Positions 35,259-45,161 of a stretch of 64,000 nucleotides of DNA are shown here, piece by piece. This stretch comes from JAEUOS01 sp964470865 (GTDB lineage Bacteria > Pseudomonadota > Gammaproteobacteria > Burkholderiales > JAEUOS01): assembly GCA_964470865.1 (NCBI GenBank), contig CAYYFR010000004.1, forward strand, positions 1-64,000, written 5' to 3'. The notes under the pieces are model-generated. The model made no database searches. It saw only the letters and a list, made by a program, of their open reading frames with translations, and had not been told where the DNA came from. Position 1 is the stretch's first letter; every line of letters begins with the position of its first letter. The position numbers and the translations under genes were made by a program.

Positions 35259-35474
35259 TCAGTCGAGAAGTACCACCACCTGGCCTTCGGCGACGACATC
35301 GCCTTCCGCGACCAGGATTTCGACGATCGTGCCGGCGCGCGGGGCCGCGACCGGAATCTCCATCTTCATCGATTCGATCAGAATCAAGGTGTCGTCCGTT
35401 GCGACGGATTGACCGACGGCGGTTTCGATCTTCCATACTTTTCCGGCCACTTCAGTCTCGATCCTGATCTTCAT
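35259..35474 (-). CDS. Stand-alone biotin/lipoyl attachment domain protein
   Basis: A 71-residue protein that is just one biotinyl domain: the ESMKMEIP hairpin places the acceptor Lys at residue 37, with VGQSVATDDTLILI before it and GTIVEILVAEGDVV after it. MKM favours biotinylation over lipoylation. Such single-domain proteins serve as carrier subunits of acyl-CoA or urea-type carboxylases, but no carboxylase gene is near. It sits 51 bases upstream of the Kef antiporter gene on the same strand. Confidence 0.88.
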   Translation of the reverse strand: MKIRIETEVAGKVWKIETAVGQSVATDDTLILIESMKMEIPVAAPRAGTIVEILVAEGDVVAEGQVVVLLD

Positions 35475-35745
35475 TGATGCTCTCCGCCCGTCCTGGGCAA
35501 CGCGCCCGGCTTGGCGGGTGGTCCCCGCCGCATGCTAGACTAGAGGTGTCGCGCTGCATGTGTCAAGCATTGCGCTGCGCGTTTGCAAGCGGCGCAGCTG
35601 AACTCAACCGGCGCGGCGTGTTGCGCTTGCTGCATGCAGCGCTCGCGATGGTTGACATTTGTGTCACGATACAGGCTGGCAAGGTGTCGCGAAAGATTGC
35701 CTTGCGTCCAACAAACATGCGAATTTCTAAATGGAGACAACTCTT

Positions 35746-36720
35746 ATGGGATCCAACCGGACAGCCGTGAAGCGGCGCATCGCCCTGTGCCTGCTGGCGG
35801 CTACGACCTCGCTTTTTGGCTGCAGCGCGTTCGCGCAAACCTGGCCGGCCCGGCCGGTACGCGTGATCGTGCCATATCCGGCCGGCGGTGTGGTCGACGT
35901 GATGACGCGCGCGGTCACCATCCGCCTGGCGACCGACCTCGGGCAGCCGTTCGTGGTCGAGTCCAAGCCCGGCGCGGGAGCCAACATCGCCGCCGAATTC
36001 GTCGCCAACACGGCCGCCGACGGCTATACGCTTTTGGTGTCGGCGCCGTACATCATCAACAATCCTCTGCTGGAATCCGGCCTGCGCTGGCAACCGAAGG
36101 ATTTCGTGCCGGTGGCGCGCTACGCGCTTTCGCCCAGCTTCATTCTGGTGCCGCTCAATTCGACCGCACGCACGGTCAAGGACTATGTGGCACTGGCGCG
36201 CGCCAAGCCGGGCCTGCCGGTGGGCGACGGTGGCAGCGGCAGCACGCAATCGATGGCCACCCAGATGCTGGGCGCTGTCGCAGGCTTCACTTTCGAGGCG
36301 ATCGGCTACAAGGGCGCGCCGCCGGTGATTCCCGACTTGATCAATGGCGCACTGTCGATGTCGATCATTCCTTCAACAGTGGCGATTCCGCAGGTGACCT
36401 CGGGCAAGTTGCGCGCGCTGGCCAACACCAGCAGCAAGCGCTCGCCTCTGTTGCCGGATGTGCCGACGATCGCCGAGGCCGGATTTCCTGAGGTCACGGT
36501 GGAATCCTGGTACGCCTTTCATGTGCCCACCGGCACCCCGCGCGAGGTGGTGCAAAGACTGTCGGCGGCGGTAGGTGCCGCCGCCGCTACTTCCGAGGTG
36601 CAGGGGCGCCTGGCAACGGCCGGCGGAGAAGCGGCGTTTCTCGGCACCGCCGATTTCGAGTCTTTCCTGCGCTCCGATGCCGAGCGCTGGCAACGCTTTG
36701 CCAAGGCATTCAAGAAATGA
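35746..36720 (+). CDS. Bug/TctC-family tripartite tricarboxylate transporter receptor
   Basis: A 324-residue periplasmic binding protein with a signal peptide (cleavage near AFA-QT, about residue 31). Family motifs are WPARPVRVIVPYPAGGVVD, SKPGAGANIAAEFVANTAADGYTLL, IGYKGAPPVIPDLINGAL and VPTIAEAGFPEV. The ATG at 35746 is preceded by GGAGA at 8-base spacing, which decides it over an ATG five codons earlier that overlaps this ribosome site. It begins a plus-strand run with an acyl-CoA dehydrogenase gene and the remains of two more, resembling the other Bug/acyl-CoA dehydrogenase unit in the window. Confidence 0.92.
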   Translation: MGSNRTAVKRRIALCLLAATTSLFGCSAFAQTWPARPVRVIVPYPAGGVVDVMTRAVTIRLATDLGQPFVVESKPGAGANIAAEFVANTAADGYTLLVSAPYIINNPLLESGLRWQPKDFVPVARYALSPSFILVPLNSTARTVKDYVALARAKPGLPVGDGGSGSTQSMATQMLGAVAGFTFEAIGYKGAPPVIPDLINGALSMSIIPSTVAIPQVTSGKLRALANTSSKRSPLLPDVPTIAEAGFPEVTVESWYAFHVPTGTPREVVQRLSAAVGAAAATSEVQGRLATAGGEAAFLGTADFESFLRSDAERWQRFAKAFKK

Positions 36721-36748
36721 CGTTTGCGCGCGTGAGAGGCATCTGGCC

Positions 36749-37918
36749 ATGAGTACCACGCGTGCGGCTGGCGAATTTGCCGAACTTTGCAACCGGCTCA
36801 AGGGATTCATCGACGGTGAAGTGATCCCGGCGGAGGACCTGAAGGCCGCGCACGACATGGAACGCAACGCGCGGGCCATCGAGCGCTTGCGGCTGCGTGC
36901 CCGTGCCCTGGGTTTTGGGCCGCCGCGCCTGCCGGTGGAGGCCGGGGGGCTCGGGCTTTCATGGGAGGAGTGTTGCGGATTTTTCGAGGAAGTCGGCCGC
37001 AGCTTTCTCGGACCCGGCGCGCTTGACTGCGCACCGCCTGGCCAGCCCGATGTCGCGGTGCTGGAGCGCCTGGCCAATCCGCAGCAGCGCGAGCGCTATC
37101 TGGGGCCCCTGGCGCGTGGTGAGGTGCGCTCATGCTTCGCGATGACCGAACCGGCACCCGGCGTGGGATCCGATCCTCGCATGCTCAAGGCCAGTGCGCG
37201 CCGCGATGGAGATGGCTGGGTCATCAACGCGCACAAATGGTTCATCTCGGGCGCGATCGGTGCGGCCTTTGCGATCGTGGTGGCGCGCACCGAGGCCGGG
37301 GTTTCGTGGTTTCTGGTCGATACCGATACGCCCGGCTTTCGCATCGTGCGCGACATCCCGACCATGGAACCGTTTTCGCGTGGCGGCCATGCCGAGATCG
37401 AGTTGCTGGATTGCCGGGTGGGCGCCGATGCACTGGTGGGCGAGGAAGGGCGTGGCCTGGAGTACGCGCAGATCCGTCTTGAAGGGGCCCGCCTGTTTCA
37501 TTGCATGCGCTACATCGGCCTGGCCTCGCGCGCGATGCAGATCGCCCAGGACTACGCCGCCAAGCGCGAGTCCTTCGGCGAGCGCCTGGCGGCGCACCAG
37601 ATGGTGCAGGCGATGGTGGCCAATGCGCACATCGATCTCTACGCATCGCGCCTGATGACACTCGATGTGGCGCGCCGGCTCGACCGCGGCGAGTCGATCC
37701 GCCACGAGAGTTCGATGACCAAGGTGTTTGTTTCCGAGGCGGTGAACCGGGTCGCCGATTCGGCCGTGCAGATGACCGGCGCCCTGGGCATTTCGGAAGA
37801 CGTGCCGCTGTCGATGATCCTGCGCCAGTTGCGGCCGTTCCGCATTTATGACGGCGCCTCCGAAGTGCACCGCGCGGCGATTGCAAAGCGGGTTTTTGCC
37901 AAACAACTGCGGGCTTGA
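36749..37918 (+). CDS. Acyl-CoA dehydrogenase
   Basis: A 389-residue acyl-CoA dehydrogenase of the large FadE-like/ACAD10-11 subgroup: LPVEAGGLGLSWEECCGFFEEVGRS, CFAMTEPAPGVGSDPRML, VINAHKWFISGAIGAAFAIVVART, and the C-terminal RIYDGASEVHRAAIAKRVF, where an Asp-Gly occupies the loop of the catalytic acid. I start at the ATG at 36749, after the Bug gene stop at 36720; an upstream in-frame extension lies inside that gene. Substrate unknown. It is followed within 11 bases by a broken paralogue, so the original unit probably had three dehydrogenase genes. Confidence 0.9.
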   Translation: MSTTRAAGEFAELCNRLKGFIDGEVIPAEDLKAAHDMERNARAIERLRLRARALGFGPPRLPVEAGGLGLSWEECCGFFEEVGRSFLGPGALDCAPPGQPDVAVLERLANPQQRERYLGPLARGEVRSCFAMTEPAPGVGSDPRMLKASARRDGDGWVINAHKWFISGAIGAAFAIVVARTEAGVSWFLVDTDTPGFRIVRDIPTMEPFSRGGHAEIELLDCRVGADALVGEEGRGLEYAQIRLEGARLFHCMRYIGLASRAMQIAQDYAAKRESFGERLAAHQMVQAMVANAHIDLYASRLMTLDVARRLDRGESIRHESSMTKVFVSEAVNRVADSAVQMTGALGISEDVPLSMILRQLRPFRIYDGASEVHRAAIAKRVFAKQLRA

Positions 37919-37929
37919 TCCGATACGCC

Positions 37930-38933
37930 ATGTTCGATACGCCTGAAACAGCGGTCTTTCGTTCGGAAGTGCGTGCCTTTGCAAGTTCGCAACTACCCGA
38001 CGATCTGCGCGCCGCGGTGCGCGCCGGCCAACCGGCCTCGCGCGAACAAACCCTGCGCTGGCACGCGATCCTGGCGCGCCAGGGCTGGCTGCTACCGCAT
38101 TGGCCGGTCGAAGCGGGTGGCTGCGGCTGGGATGCGGCGCGTTGTCTGGTGTTCGATGAGGAAATGTGCACCAATTACGCGCCGGAACTCAACTCGATCA
38201 GCTTCAACATGATCGGCCCGGTGCTGATCCGTTTGGCACGTAGGCGCAGAAGGAGCGGTTCCTGCCGGCAATCGTCTCGGGCATGCAATGGTGGTGCCAG
38301 GGTTATTCGGAGCCCAATGCCGGATCGGATCTGGCCTCGCTCGTAACGCGCGCGGTGCGGCGCGGCGATCACTACGTGGTCAATGGTTCGAAGATCTGGA
38401 CCTCGGGCGCGCAATACGCAGACTGGATTTTCTGCCTGACCCGCACCGACACCGAAGCCAAGTCGCAGCAAGGGATCTGGTTTCTGCTGGTCGGCATGAA
38501 AAGCCCGGGTATCACGGTGCGGCCGATCCGCGGCATACATGGCTGGGAAGTGTTCAACGAAGTGTTCTTCGATGATGTCGAAGTGCCGGCACATCAATTG
38601 GTCGGCGAGGAGAACCGTGGCTGGACGGTGGCCAAGTCATTGCTTGAATTCGAGCGCCTGAAGCTGGCGCGGGTGGGTGAAAACAAACGGCGCATGGCAC
38701 GTGCGCGCGAAATCGGCTGGCGCGAGACCGAGCATGGGCAGCCACTGATGCAAAGGCCGTGGTTTCGCAAGCGCTTCGCCGAATTGCAGATGCGCCTCAT
38801 GGCGCTTGCGGCCAACTCGGCGCGTTTTGTCGAGCGCGATGAGGTGTCGCGCCCGACCCTGTTCATGCTCGAACCCGGCATGCCAGGGCTCGAACTGCAG
38901 AACTATGCGATGGTCGACGGCAGGCACGCCTGA
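37930..38933 (+). pseudogene. Acyl-CoA dehydrogenase, frameshifted and C-terminally truncated
   Basis: ATG at 37930 opens AVFRSEVRAFASSQLPDDL and LPHWPVEAGGCGWDAARCLVF, then FNMIGPVLI. Near 38230 the frame is lost by one base, and in the continuing frame a TAG stands at 38241-38243 before AQKERFLPAIVSGMQWW and GYSEPNAGSDLASL. The middle domain then runs intact (VNGSKIWTSGAQYADWIF, FNEVFFDDVEVPAHQLVGEENRGWTV) until a stop at 38931, about 60-70 residues short of the family C-terminus. Two independent lesions plus the truncation make a sequencing error an unlikely full explanation. Confidence 0.85.
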
Positions 38934-38942
38934 CACTTGCGC

Positions 38943-39461
38943 ATGCGAAATGTGAGAGTGCGCGCGGAACAGCGGCTGGATGCCGGCCGCGACACGGTGC
39001 AGGCGATCGAGCTTGCCATCGACCGTGCGCTGGTCGTGCAATGCGCCGAAACCACCGGCGCCATGGCGCGCGCGCTGGAAATCACACTCGACTATCTGAA
39101 AACGCGCAAGCAGTTCGGCCGCGTTCTGGCCGGCAACCAGGTATTGCAGCATCGCCTGGTCGATCTGCATATCGCCATCGAGGAAACCCGCGCCCTTACG
39201 CGAGCCGCGGCGCTGGTTTTTGCCGGCGCCGCGGACGAGCGCCGGCGTTATGTTGCCGCGGCCAAAGCCTATGCCTCGCAGGCGGCACGACTGCTGTGGG
39301 AAGAGGTGGTGCAACTGCAGGGCGCCATCGGCATGACCGACGAATACCAGTTGGGTGCCTATGTCAAGCACCTGGCGGTTTCGCACACCTTGTTCGGCGA
39401 CAGCGAACAGCAGTTCGAGCGCATGGCAATGATGGAAGACCGCCTTCAGGAAGGGCGGTAA
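38943..39461 (+). pseudogene. Acyl-CoA dehydrogenase, C-terminal half only
   Basis: The 172 residues read as the C-terminal helical domain of an acyl-CoA dehydrogenase: LVVQCAETTGAMARALEITL, YLKTRKQFGRVLAGNQVLQHRLVDLHI, VVQLQGAIGMTDEYQLGAYVKH. The FAD- and substrate-binding N-terminal and middle domains are missing. It starts 10 bases after the stop of the preceding truncated dehydrogenase, so one deletion probably removed the end of one gene and the front of the next. It is open and could be translated from ATG 38943, but would lack the active site. Confidence 0.82.
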
Positions 39462-39497
39462 GTCGAAAGCGGGGCCGGATACGCCGGGCGCCGCGCC

Positions 39498-40019
39498 TTA
39501 CTTGAGTGCAGCGCCGAAGCGTGCGCGAATATCCTCGACGCGCGCACGGTTGACGCCGAAATCGCGCACGCCGAGCCTGGATGCCGAACGCACATGGATG
39601 TTGCGGTTCAGCGCATCGAGGGCGAATTCCACGTCGTCGGTAAAGCCCATGACACTTGAGCTGAACTCGAGCTGCATGTAGCCTGCGTCTTCGCGCACCA
39701 CCGAGGCACGCGGTGCGGCCTTGACCACGCGGCTCAGGTGCGACCAGGCCTTGGCCGCATCGCCGGCGAAACTCAAGGGCTCGATGAAATGCGGGCGATC
39801 GGTCTTGGGATCGGTGGTGGAATTGACGCAATTGGGTTTCCACGAACAGGGTTTGAACTTGCCCGCCGCGAATCCCAGGCCCTGCGGGCGCTTGCCTGAC
39901 AAGAGTCCCATTTGACCTCCGATGATGCTGCCGATTGTTGTGAGCATGACGAGCCAGAACAGCGCGCGCGCCAAGACGCGCCACCACGATGTCCTGCCTG
40001 CATTGGCGACGCTGTTCAT
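39498..40019 (-). CDS. DUF1499 domain protein
   Basis: A 173-residue protein with one N-terminal membrane helix (about residues 13-36) and a DUF1499 domain: KPCSWKPNCVNSTTDPKTDRPHFIEPLSF, then a helix and strands ending in YMQLEFSSSVMGFTDDVEFAL and VRSASRLGVRDFGVNRARVEDI. The PCS..PNCV pair of cysteines and the RSASRxGxxDxGxNRxRV stretch are the family marks. Function unknown; the domain is exposed on the periplasmic side or the protein is a membrane-anchored factor. It diverges from gluQ, 27 bases away. Confidence 0.85.
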   Translation of the reverse strand: MNSVANAGRTSWWRVLARALFWLVMLTTIGSIIGGQMGLLSGKRPQGLGFAAGKFKPCSWKPNCVNSTTDPKTDRPHFIEPLSFAGDAAKAWSHLSRVVKAAPRASVVREDAGYMQLEFSSSVMGFTDDVEFALDALNRNIHVRSASRLGVRDFGVNRARVEDIRARFGAALK

Positions 40020-40046
40020 GCGCTGACATTACACGATAATCGCCGG

Positions 40047-40916
40047 ATGCTGAATCAGTGGGTGAAGGCCTGGGCTCGGCGCCACGCGGCACGTATCGCC
40101 GCCTGGCGAGCCGGCGGGCATGGGTATGTCGGGCGTTTCGCGCCCTCGCCGACCGGCCCCTTGCATGCGGGATCTCTGGTGGCGGCGCTGGCCAGCTGGC
40201 TCGATGCGCGCGCGCATGGTGGTCGCTGGCTATTGCGTATCGAAGACCTTGACGCCCCGCGCGAGGTGGCGGGTGCCGCCGTCGGCATCATCGACTCCCT
40301 GCGCGCGTTCGGGCTTCACTGGGATGGCGACATCATGGTCCAGAGCACGCGCCATGCCGCCTACGAGGCGGCGTTTGATCGCCTGATGGCGCAAGGCGTG
40401 ATTTATCCCTGTGCCTGCACGCGCCGCGAGATCGCCGATTCGGCAAGCCATAAGCGTGAGCATGCGTGCGGGCGCGAGCTGGTCTATCCAGGCACTTGCC
40501 GCGAAGGTCTGGCGCCCGGCCGTGCGGCGCGCGCCTGGCGGGTACGCGTGCCCGACGAACGCACCTGTTTCACAGACGCGGTCGCCGGACCGCAGGCGCA
40601 GAACCTGGCGACCGAGGTCGGCGATTTCGTGCTCAGGCGCGCCGATGGCCAATGGGCCTACCAGCTTGCAGTCGTGGTGGACGATGCCGCGCAGGGCGTG
40701 ACCCATGTGGTGCGCGGTGCCGACCTGATCGACTCCTGCGTGCGCCAGATCCATTTGTGCCGCCTGCTCGGATGCGCCGCGTCGCAGTACCTGCATGTGG
40801 CGGTGGTCACCAACGCCCAAGGTGAAAAACTCTCCAAGCAAACCCGTGCAATCGCCGTCGATACGGCGCAGCGCGAGGCGGCGTTGCGCGCAGCCTGGCG
40901 GCACTTGAACGCATGA
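40047..40916 (+). CDS. gluQ: Glutamyl-Q tRNA(Asp) synthetase
   Basis: A 289-residue paralogue of the glutamyl-tRNA synthetase catalytic core without the anticodon-binding domain. The HIGH-type motif is RFAPSPTGPLHAGSLVAAL, the KMSKS-type motif is EKLSKQ, and a zinc-binding CAC...Y...C region follows IYPCACTRREI. The enzyme attaches glutamate to queuosine in tRNA(Asp). The ATG at 40047 is used; an ORF extension upstream overlaps the divergent DUF1499 gene. Length (289) matches GluQRS. Confidence 0.93.
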   Translation: MLNQWVKAWARRHAARIAAWRAGGHGYVGRFAPSPTGPLHAGSLVAALASWLDARAHGGRWLLRIEDLDAPREVAGAAVGIIDSLRAFGLHWDGDIMVQSTRHAAYEAAFDRLMAQGVIYPCACTRREIADSASHKREHACGRELVYPGTCREGLAPGRAARAWRVRVPDERTCFTDAVAGPQAQNLATEVGDFVLRRADGQWAYQLAVVVDDAAQGVTHVVRGADLIDSCVRQIHLCRLLGCAASQYLHVAVVTNAQGEKLSKQTRAIAVDTAQREAALRAAWRHLNA

Positions 40917-40999
40917 ATGTGGACGCATGAAGGGCACGCGGCCTGAACCCGGTGCTACACTCGATTTCATCTGCTTATCCGCGATTCCCGGCGACTGCG

Positions 41000-41470
41000 A
41001 TGTCCGATATTCCCACCCTGCGGCGCATCCTTGCCGACAACAAGACCATTGCCGTGGTCGGGCTGTCGGCCGATTGGTTCCGGCCCAGCTATTTCGCCGC
41101 AAAGTACATGCAGGAACATGGCTACCGCATCATTCCGGTGAACCCGAAATATGCAGAGATTCTGGGTGAAAGGAGTTACCGCTCGCTCAAGGAAATTCCG
41201 CTGAAGGTGGATATGGTCGACTGTTTTCGCAAGGCCGACGACATCCTGCCGATCGCGCAGGATGCGATCGCCATCGGTGCCAGGGTCCTGTGGCAGCAAC
41301 TTGGTGTTGTCAACTTCGAAGCCGACGCACTGGCGCGCGCCGCCGGGCTGGAGAGCGTCATGGATCGCTGCGTCAAGATCGAGCATGCGCGTCTGTTCGG
41401 TGGTCTGGGATGGGTAGGTGTGAACACCGGGGTCATAACGGCCAAGCGGCCCAGGCAACTGGCGAACTGA
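41000..41470 (+). CDS. CoA-binding protein (YccU type)
   Basis: A 156-residue single-domain CoA-binding Rossmann protein: KTIAVVGLSADWFRPSYFAAKYM (nucleotide loop), YRIIPVNPKYAEILGERSYRSL, VDMVDCFRKADDILPIAQDAI and LWQQLGVVNFEADALARAAGL, followed by VMDRCVKIEHARLFG, whose Cys is typical for the family. The ATG at 41000 is chosen; an upstream extension lacks homology. It ends two bases before metY and probably shares its transcript. No catalytic role is known; a CoA-ligand sensor or thioester chaperone is possible. Confidence 0.88.
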   Translation: MSDIPTLRRILADNKTIAVVGLSADWFRPSYFAAKYMQEHGYRIIPVNPKYAEILGERSYRSLKEIPLKVDMVDCFRKADDILPIAQDAIAIGARVLWQQLGVVNFEADALARAAGLESVMDRCVKIEHARLFGGLGWVGVNTGVITAKRPRQLAN

Positions 41471-41472
41471 AG

Positions 41473-42759
41473 ATGGCTGACCACGACTACGGTTTTGAAA
41501 CCCTGGCCCTGCACGCGGGGCAGATTCCCGATGCGGTAACCGGCGCCCGCGCAGTGCCCCTGTACCAGACCACCTCCTTCGTGTTCGATTCGGCCGAGCA
41601 TGCGGCCAGCCTGTTCAACCTGCAGACCTTCGGCAACGTCTATACACGTCTGTCGAACCCGACCACGGCGGTGTTTGAAGAACGCATGGCCGCGCTTGAA
41701 GGCGGGCGCGCGGCGGTTGCCGCCGCCAGTGGTCTGGCGGCACAGATGACGGCGATCCTGGCGATCATGAAGCAGGGTGATCATCTGGTTTCCGCGTCCA
41801 CGCTTTACGGCGGCACCATCGGCCAGTTCGGCGTCGGCTTCGAGCGCATGGGCATCACAACCACGTTTGTCGATCCGGAAGATCCGGAGAATTTCAAGCG
41901 CGCGATCACGCCCGCAACCAAGGCCCTGTATGCCGAGACCCTCGGCAACCCGCTGATCAACGTGCTCGACATCGCAGCGGTTGCCAAGGTGGCGCACGAC
42001 CACGGTCTGCCCCTGATCATCGACAACACCATGGCTTCGCCTTATCTATGCCGCCCGTTCGAGCATGGTGCCGACGTGGTGGTGCACTCGGCCACCAAGT
42101 ACATCGGCGGCCATGGCACCAGCATGGGCGGGGTGGTGGTGGAATCGGGCAAATTCGACTGGGGCAACGGCAACTTCCCGGAAATGACCGAGCCTTCGCG
42201 CGGCTACCACGGGGTACGCTTCTACGAGACCTTCGGTGACTTCGGCTACACCATGAAGGCACGCATGGAGGTGGTGCGCACCTTCGGACCGGCGATCTCT
42301 CCTTTCAACGCCTGGATGCTGCTGCTGGGATTGGAAACCCTGCATGTACGAATGGATCGTCATGTGGCAAATGCACAGGCGGTAGCGCGGTTTCTCGAAG
42401 CCCATCCCGAGGTGGCATGGGTCAGTTACCCGGGCCTGCCTTCAAGCCGCTACCACGCATTGTCGAACCGGTATCTGCCCAAGGGACCGTCGGCGATCAT
42501 CGCCTTTGGCGTCAAGGGCGGCCTGAAGGCCGGCGAGAAGTTCATCGAGGCGGCGCAGTTCATGAGCCACCTGGCCAATATCGGCGACGCCAAGACCCTC
42601 ATCATCCACCCGGCCTCGACTACCCACCGGCAGTTGAGTGAAGGCGAGCAGGCAAGAGCCGGGGTGACCCCGGACATGATCCGGTTGTCGGTTGGCATCG
42701 AGAGCCTCGACGACATTCTGTGGGATCTGGATCAAGCGCTTGCCGCCTCGCAAAAGTAG
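41473..42759 (+). CDS. metY: O-acetylhomoserine sulfhydrylase/aminocarboxypropyltransferase
   Basis: A 428-residue PLP enzyme of the Cys/Met metabolism family: FETLALHAGQIPDAVTGARAVP, YQTTSFVFDSAEHAASLF, YTRLSNPTTAVFEERMAALE, and the Schiff-base lysine K209 in SATKYIGGHGTSMGG. The long insert between the N-terminal part and the C-terminal LIIHPASTTHRQL region, with GVTPDMIRLSVGIE, marks the MetY/MET17 group rather than MetB/MetC (about 390 residues). It makes homocysteine from O-acetylhomoserine and sulfide in the cytosol. It follows the CoA-binding protein gene by 2 bases. Confidence 0.93.
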   Translation: MADHDYGFETLALHAGQIPDAVTGARAVPLYQTTSFVFDSAEHAASLFNLQTFGNVYTRLSNPTTAVFEERMAALEGGRAAVAAASGLAAQMTAILAIMKQGDHLVSASTLYGGTIGQFGVGFERMGITTTFVDPEDPENFKRAITPATKALYAETLGNPLINVLDIAAVAKVAHDHGLPLIIDNTMASPYLCRPFEHGADVVVHSATKYIGGHGTSMGGVVVESGKFDWGNGNFPEMTEPSRGYHGVRFYETFGDFGYTMKARMEVVRTFGPAISPFNAWMLLLGLETLHVRMDRHVANAQAVARFLEAHPEVAWVSYPGLPSSRYHALSNRYLPKGPSAIIAFGVKGGLKAGEKFIEAAQFMSHLANIGDAKTLIIHPASTTHRQLSEGEQARAGVTPDMIRLSVGIESLDDILWDLDQALAASQK

Positions 42760-43287
42760 ATGCAACTCGCTCCTGAAGAAGAGGTGGTGATCGAAGCCCG
42801 GTTCGGGCTGGGACTCTTCGGTGGCACCGCGACGCTGACCACGCGCCGTATCCTGCTGAGCACCGCCGATTCCGAGGAAAGCGTGCCGCTGATGGCGCTG
42901 ACCTCGGTGCGCGCCGCCTTTGCGCGTGATTTCGCAGCCGCGTTCTGGGGCGCGCTGCTGCTGGCATTTGCGATCACGTTCGCAGTTGCCTACAAGCCGC
43001 TCGAAACCGGCGTCAATACGCTTGCCATGGGCATCGAGAAACGCATGAGCGACAAGGCGCCCGAAGGCGAGGCTTACGGCCGCTTCATTCACGTCTCCAA
43101 CGGCCTGGTGTGGTTGCTGATGCTGCCGTTGATGGGCTGGGGCGTATACAAGGTCGTCGGCGGCCTCTTGGGCGAGACGACGTTGGTGATTGCCACTGCC
43201 AGCGGTGAGCTAAGGCGCACAGCGCGTGGCAGGCGTGAGGAATTGCTGGAATTTGGCGCGGAAGTCGGGCGCCACGCCGGACGCTGA
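42760..43287 (+). CDS. Hypothetical membrane protein
   Basis: I do not recognise this 175-residue protein by name. It begins directly after the metY stop (no gap). Residues 1-55 read as a small beta-rich, PH-like fold (EEVVIEARFGLGLFGGTATLTTRRILLS), common in bacterial membrane-anchored PH proteins; helices at about 59-78 and 114-136 would span the membrane, with a charged stretch between them (IEKRMSDKAPEGE). The C-terminus is Arg/Glu-rich. It converges with rhlE 17 bases away. Cotranscription with metY is likely, but any role is unknown. Confidence 0.7.
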   Translation: MQLAPEEEVVIEARFGLGLFGGTATLTTRRILLSTADSEESVPLMALTSVRAAFARDFAAAFWGALLLAFAITFAVAYKPLETGVNTLAMGIEKRMSDKAPEGEAYGRFIHVSNGLVWLLMLPLMGWGVYKVVGGLLGETTLVIATASGELRRTARGRREELLEFGAEVGRHAGR

Positions 43288-43304
43288 GAACGCGGCCGTG
43301 CCGC

Positions 43305-44702
<1,398 letters not shown>

Positions 44703-44943
44703 TAGGCAATGTTGGTTAGCGAGACGCTGGCGCTACAAATTCGCGCAAAGATGGTCGACCGGGGAAGGATGCGGCTGCGAGGCGTTGCGGGCACGAGGGG
44801 AGCAATGTCATTCGAGACCAGGATGGTGTACCAGGGTGCGGACGGCTTTTTCGGCCCGGAGTGTAGAGGTAACTCTCGTTACACGCCAACTTGCCTGTTA
44901 CATCGAACAAGTGCGATTGTACCAGTCGTGGCGCATCTACAGG
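44703..44943. other. Non-coding region upstream of rhlE
   Basis: This stretch between the rhlE start and the tandem repeats holds no gene I recognise. On the minus strand a TACAAT near 44922-44927 could be a -10 element for rhlE (no convincing -35), which would give a leader of about 210 bases. I see no riboswitch motif. The open frames across it run into the gap and have no coding character. Confidence 0.45.
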
Positions 44944-44999
44944 ATCAAGCCGGGACAATCAAGCCGGGACAATCAAGCCGGGACAATCAAGCCGGGACC
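44944..44999. repeat. 14-bp tandem repeat, four copies
   Basis: Four head-to-tail copies of atcaagccgggaca at 44944-44957, 44958-44971, 44972-44985 and 44986-44999; the last copy ends in c instead of a. Two more copies appear on the other side of the scaffold gap (45127-45154), but those belong to a 55-base duplication of the left flank. Copy number in the real chromosome is unresolved. Confidence 0.95.
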
Positions 45000-45026
45000 G
45001 TTGCCGCTACTTGCGCGCATCAAGCG

Positions 45027-45126
45027 NNNNNNNNNNNNNNNNNNNNNNNNNNNNNNNNNNNNNNNNNNNNNNNNNNNNNNNNNNNNNNNNNNNNNNNNNN
45101 NNNNNNNNNNNNNNNNNNNNNNNNNN
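45027..45126. other. Scaffold gap of exactly 100 N
   Basis: A run of 100 N, the conventional length for a gap of unknown size. The 55 bases before it (44972-45026) and the 55 bases after it (45127-45181) are identical, so the contigs on each side overlap end to end. The gap may hold no missing sequence or additional 14-bp repeat copies. Confidence 0.97.
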
Positions 45127-45161
45127 ATCAAGCCGGGACAATCAAGCCGGGACCGTTGCCG

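Noticed and set aside
44944..45154. CRISPR-like array
   Set aside because: The repeats are 14 bp, head to tail, with no spacers, and no cas genes are nearby.
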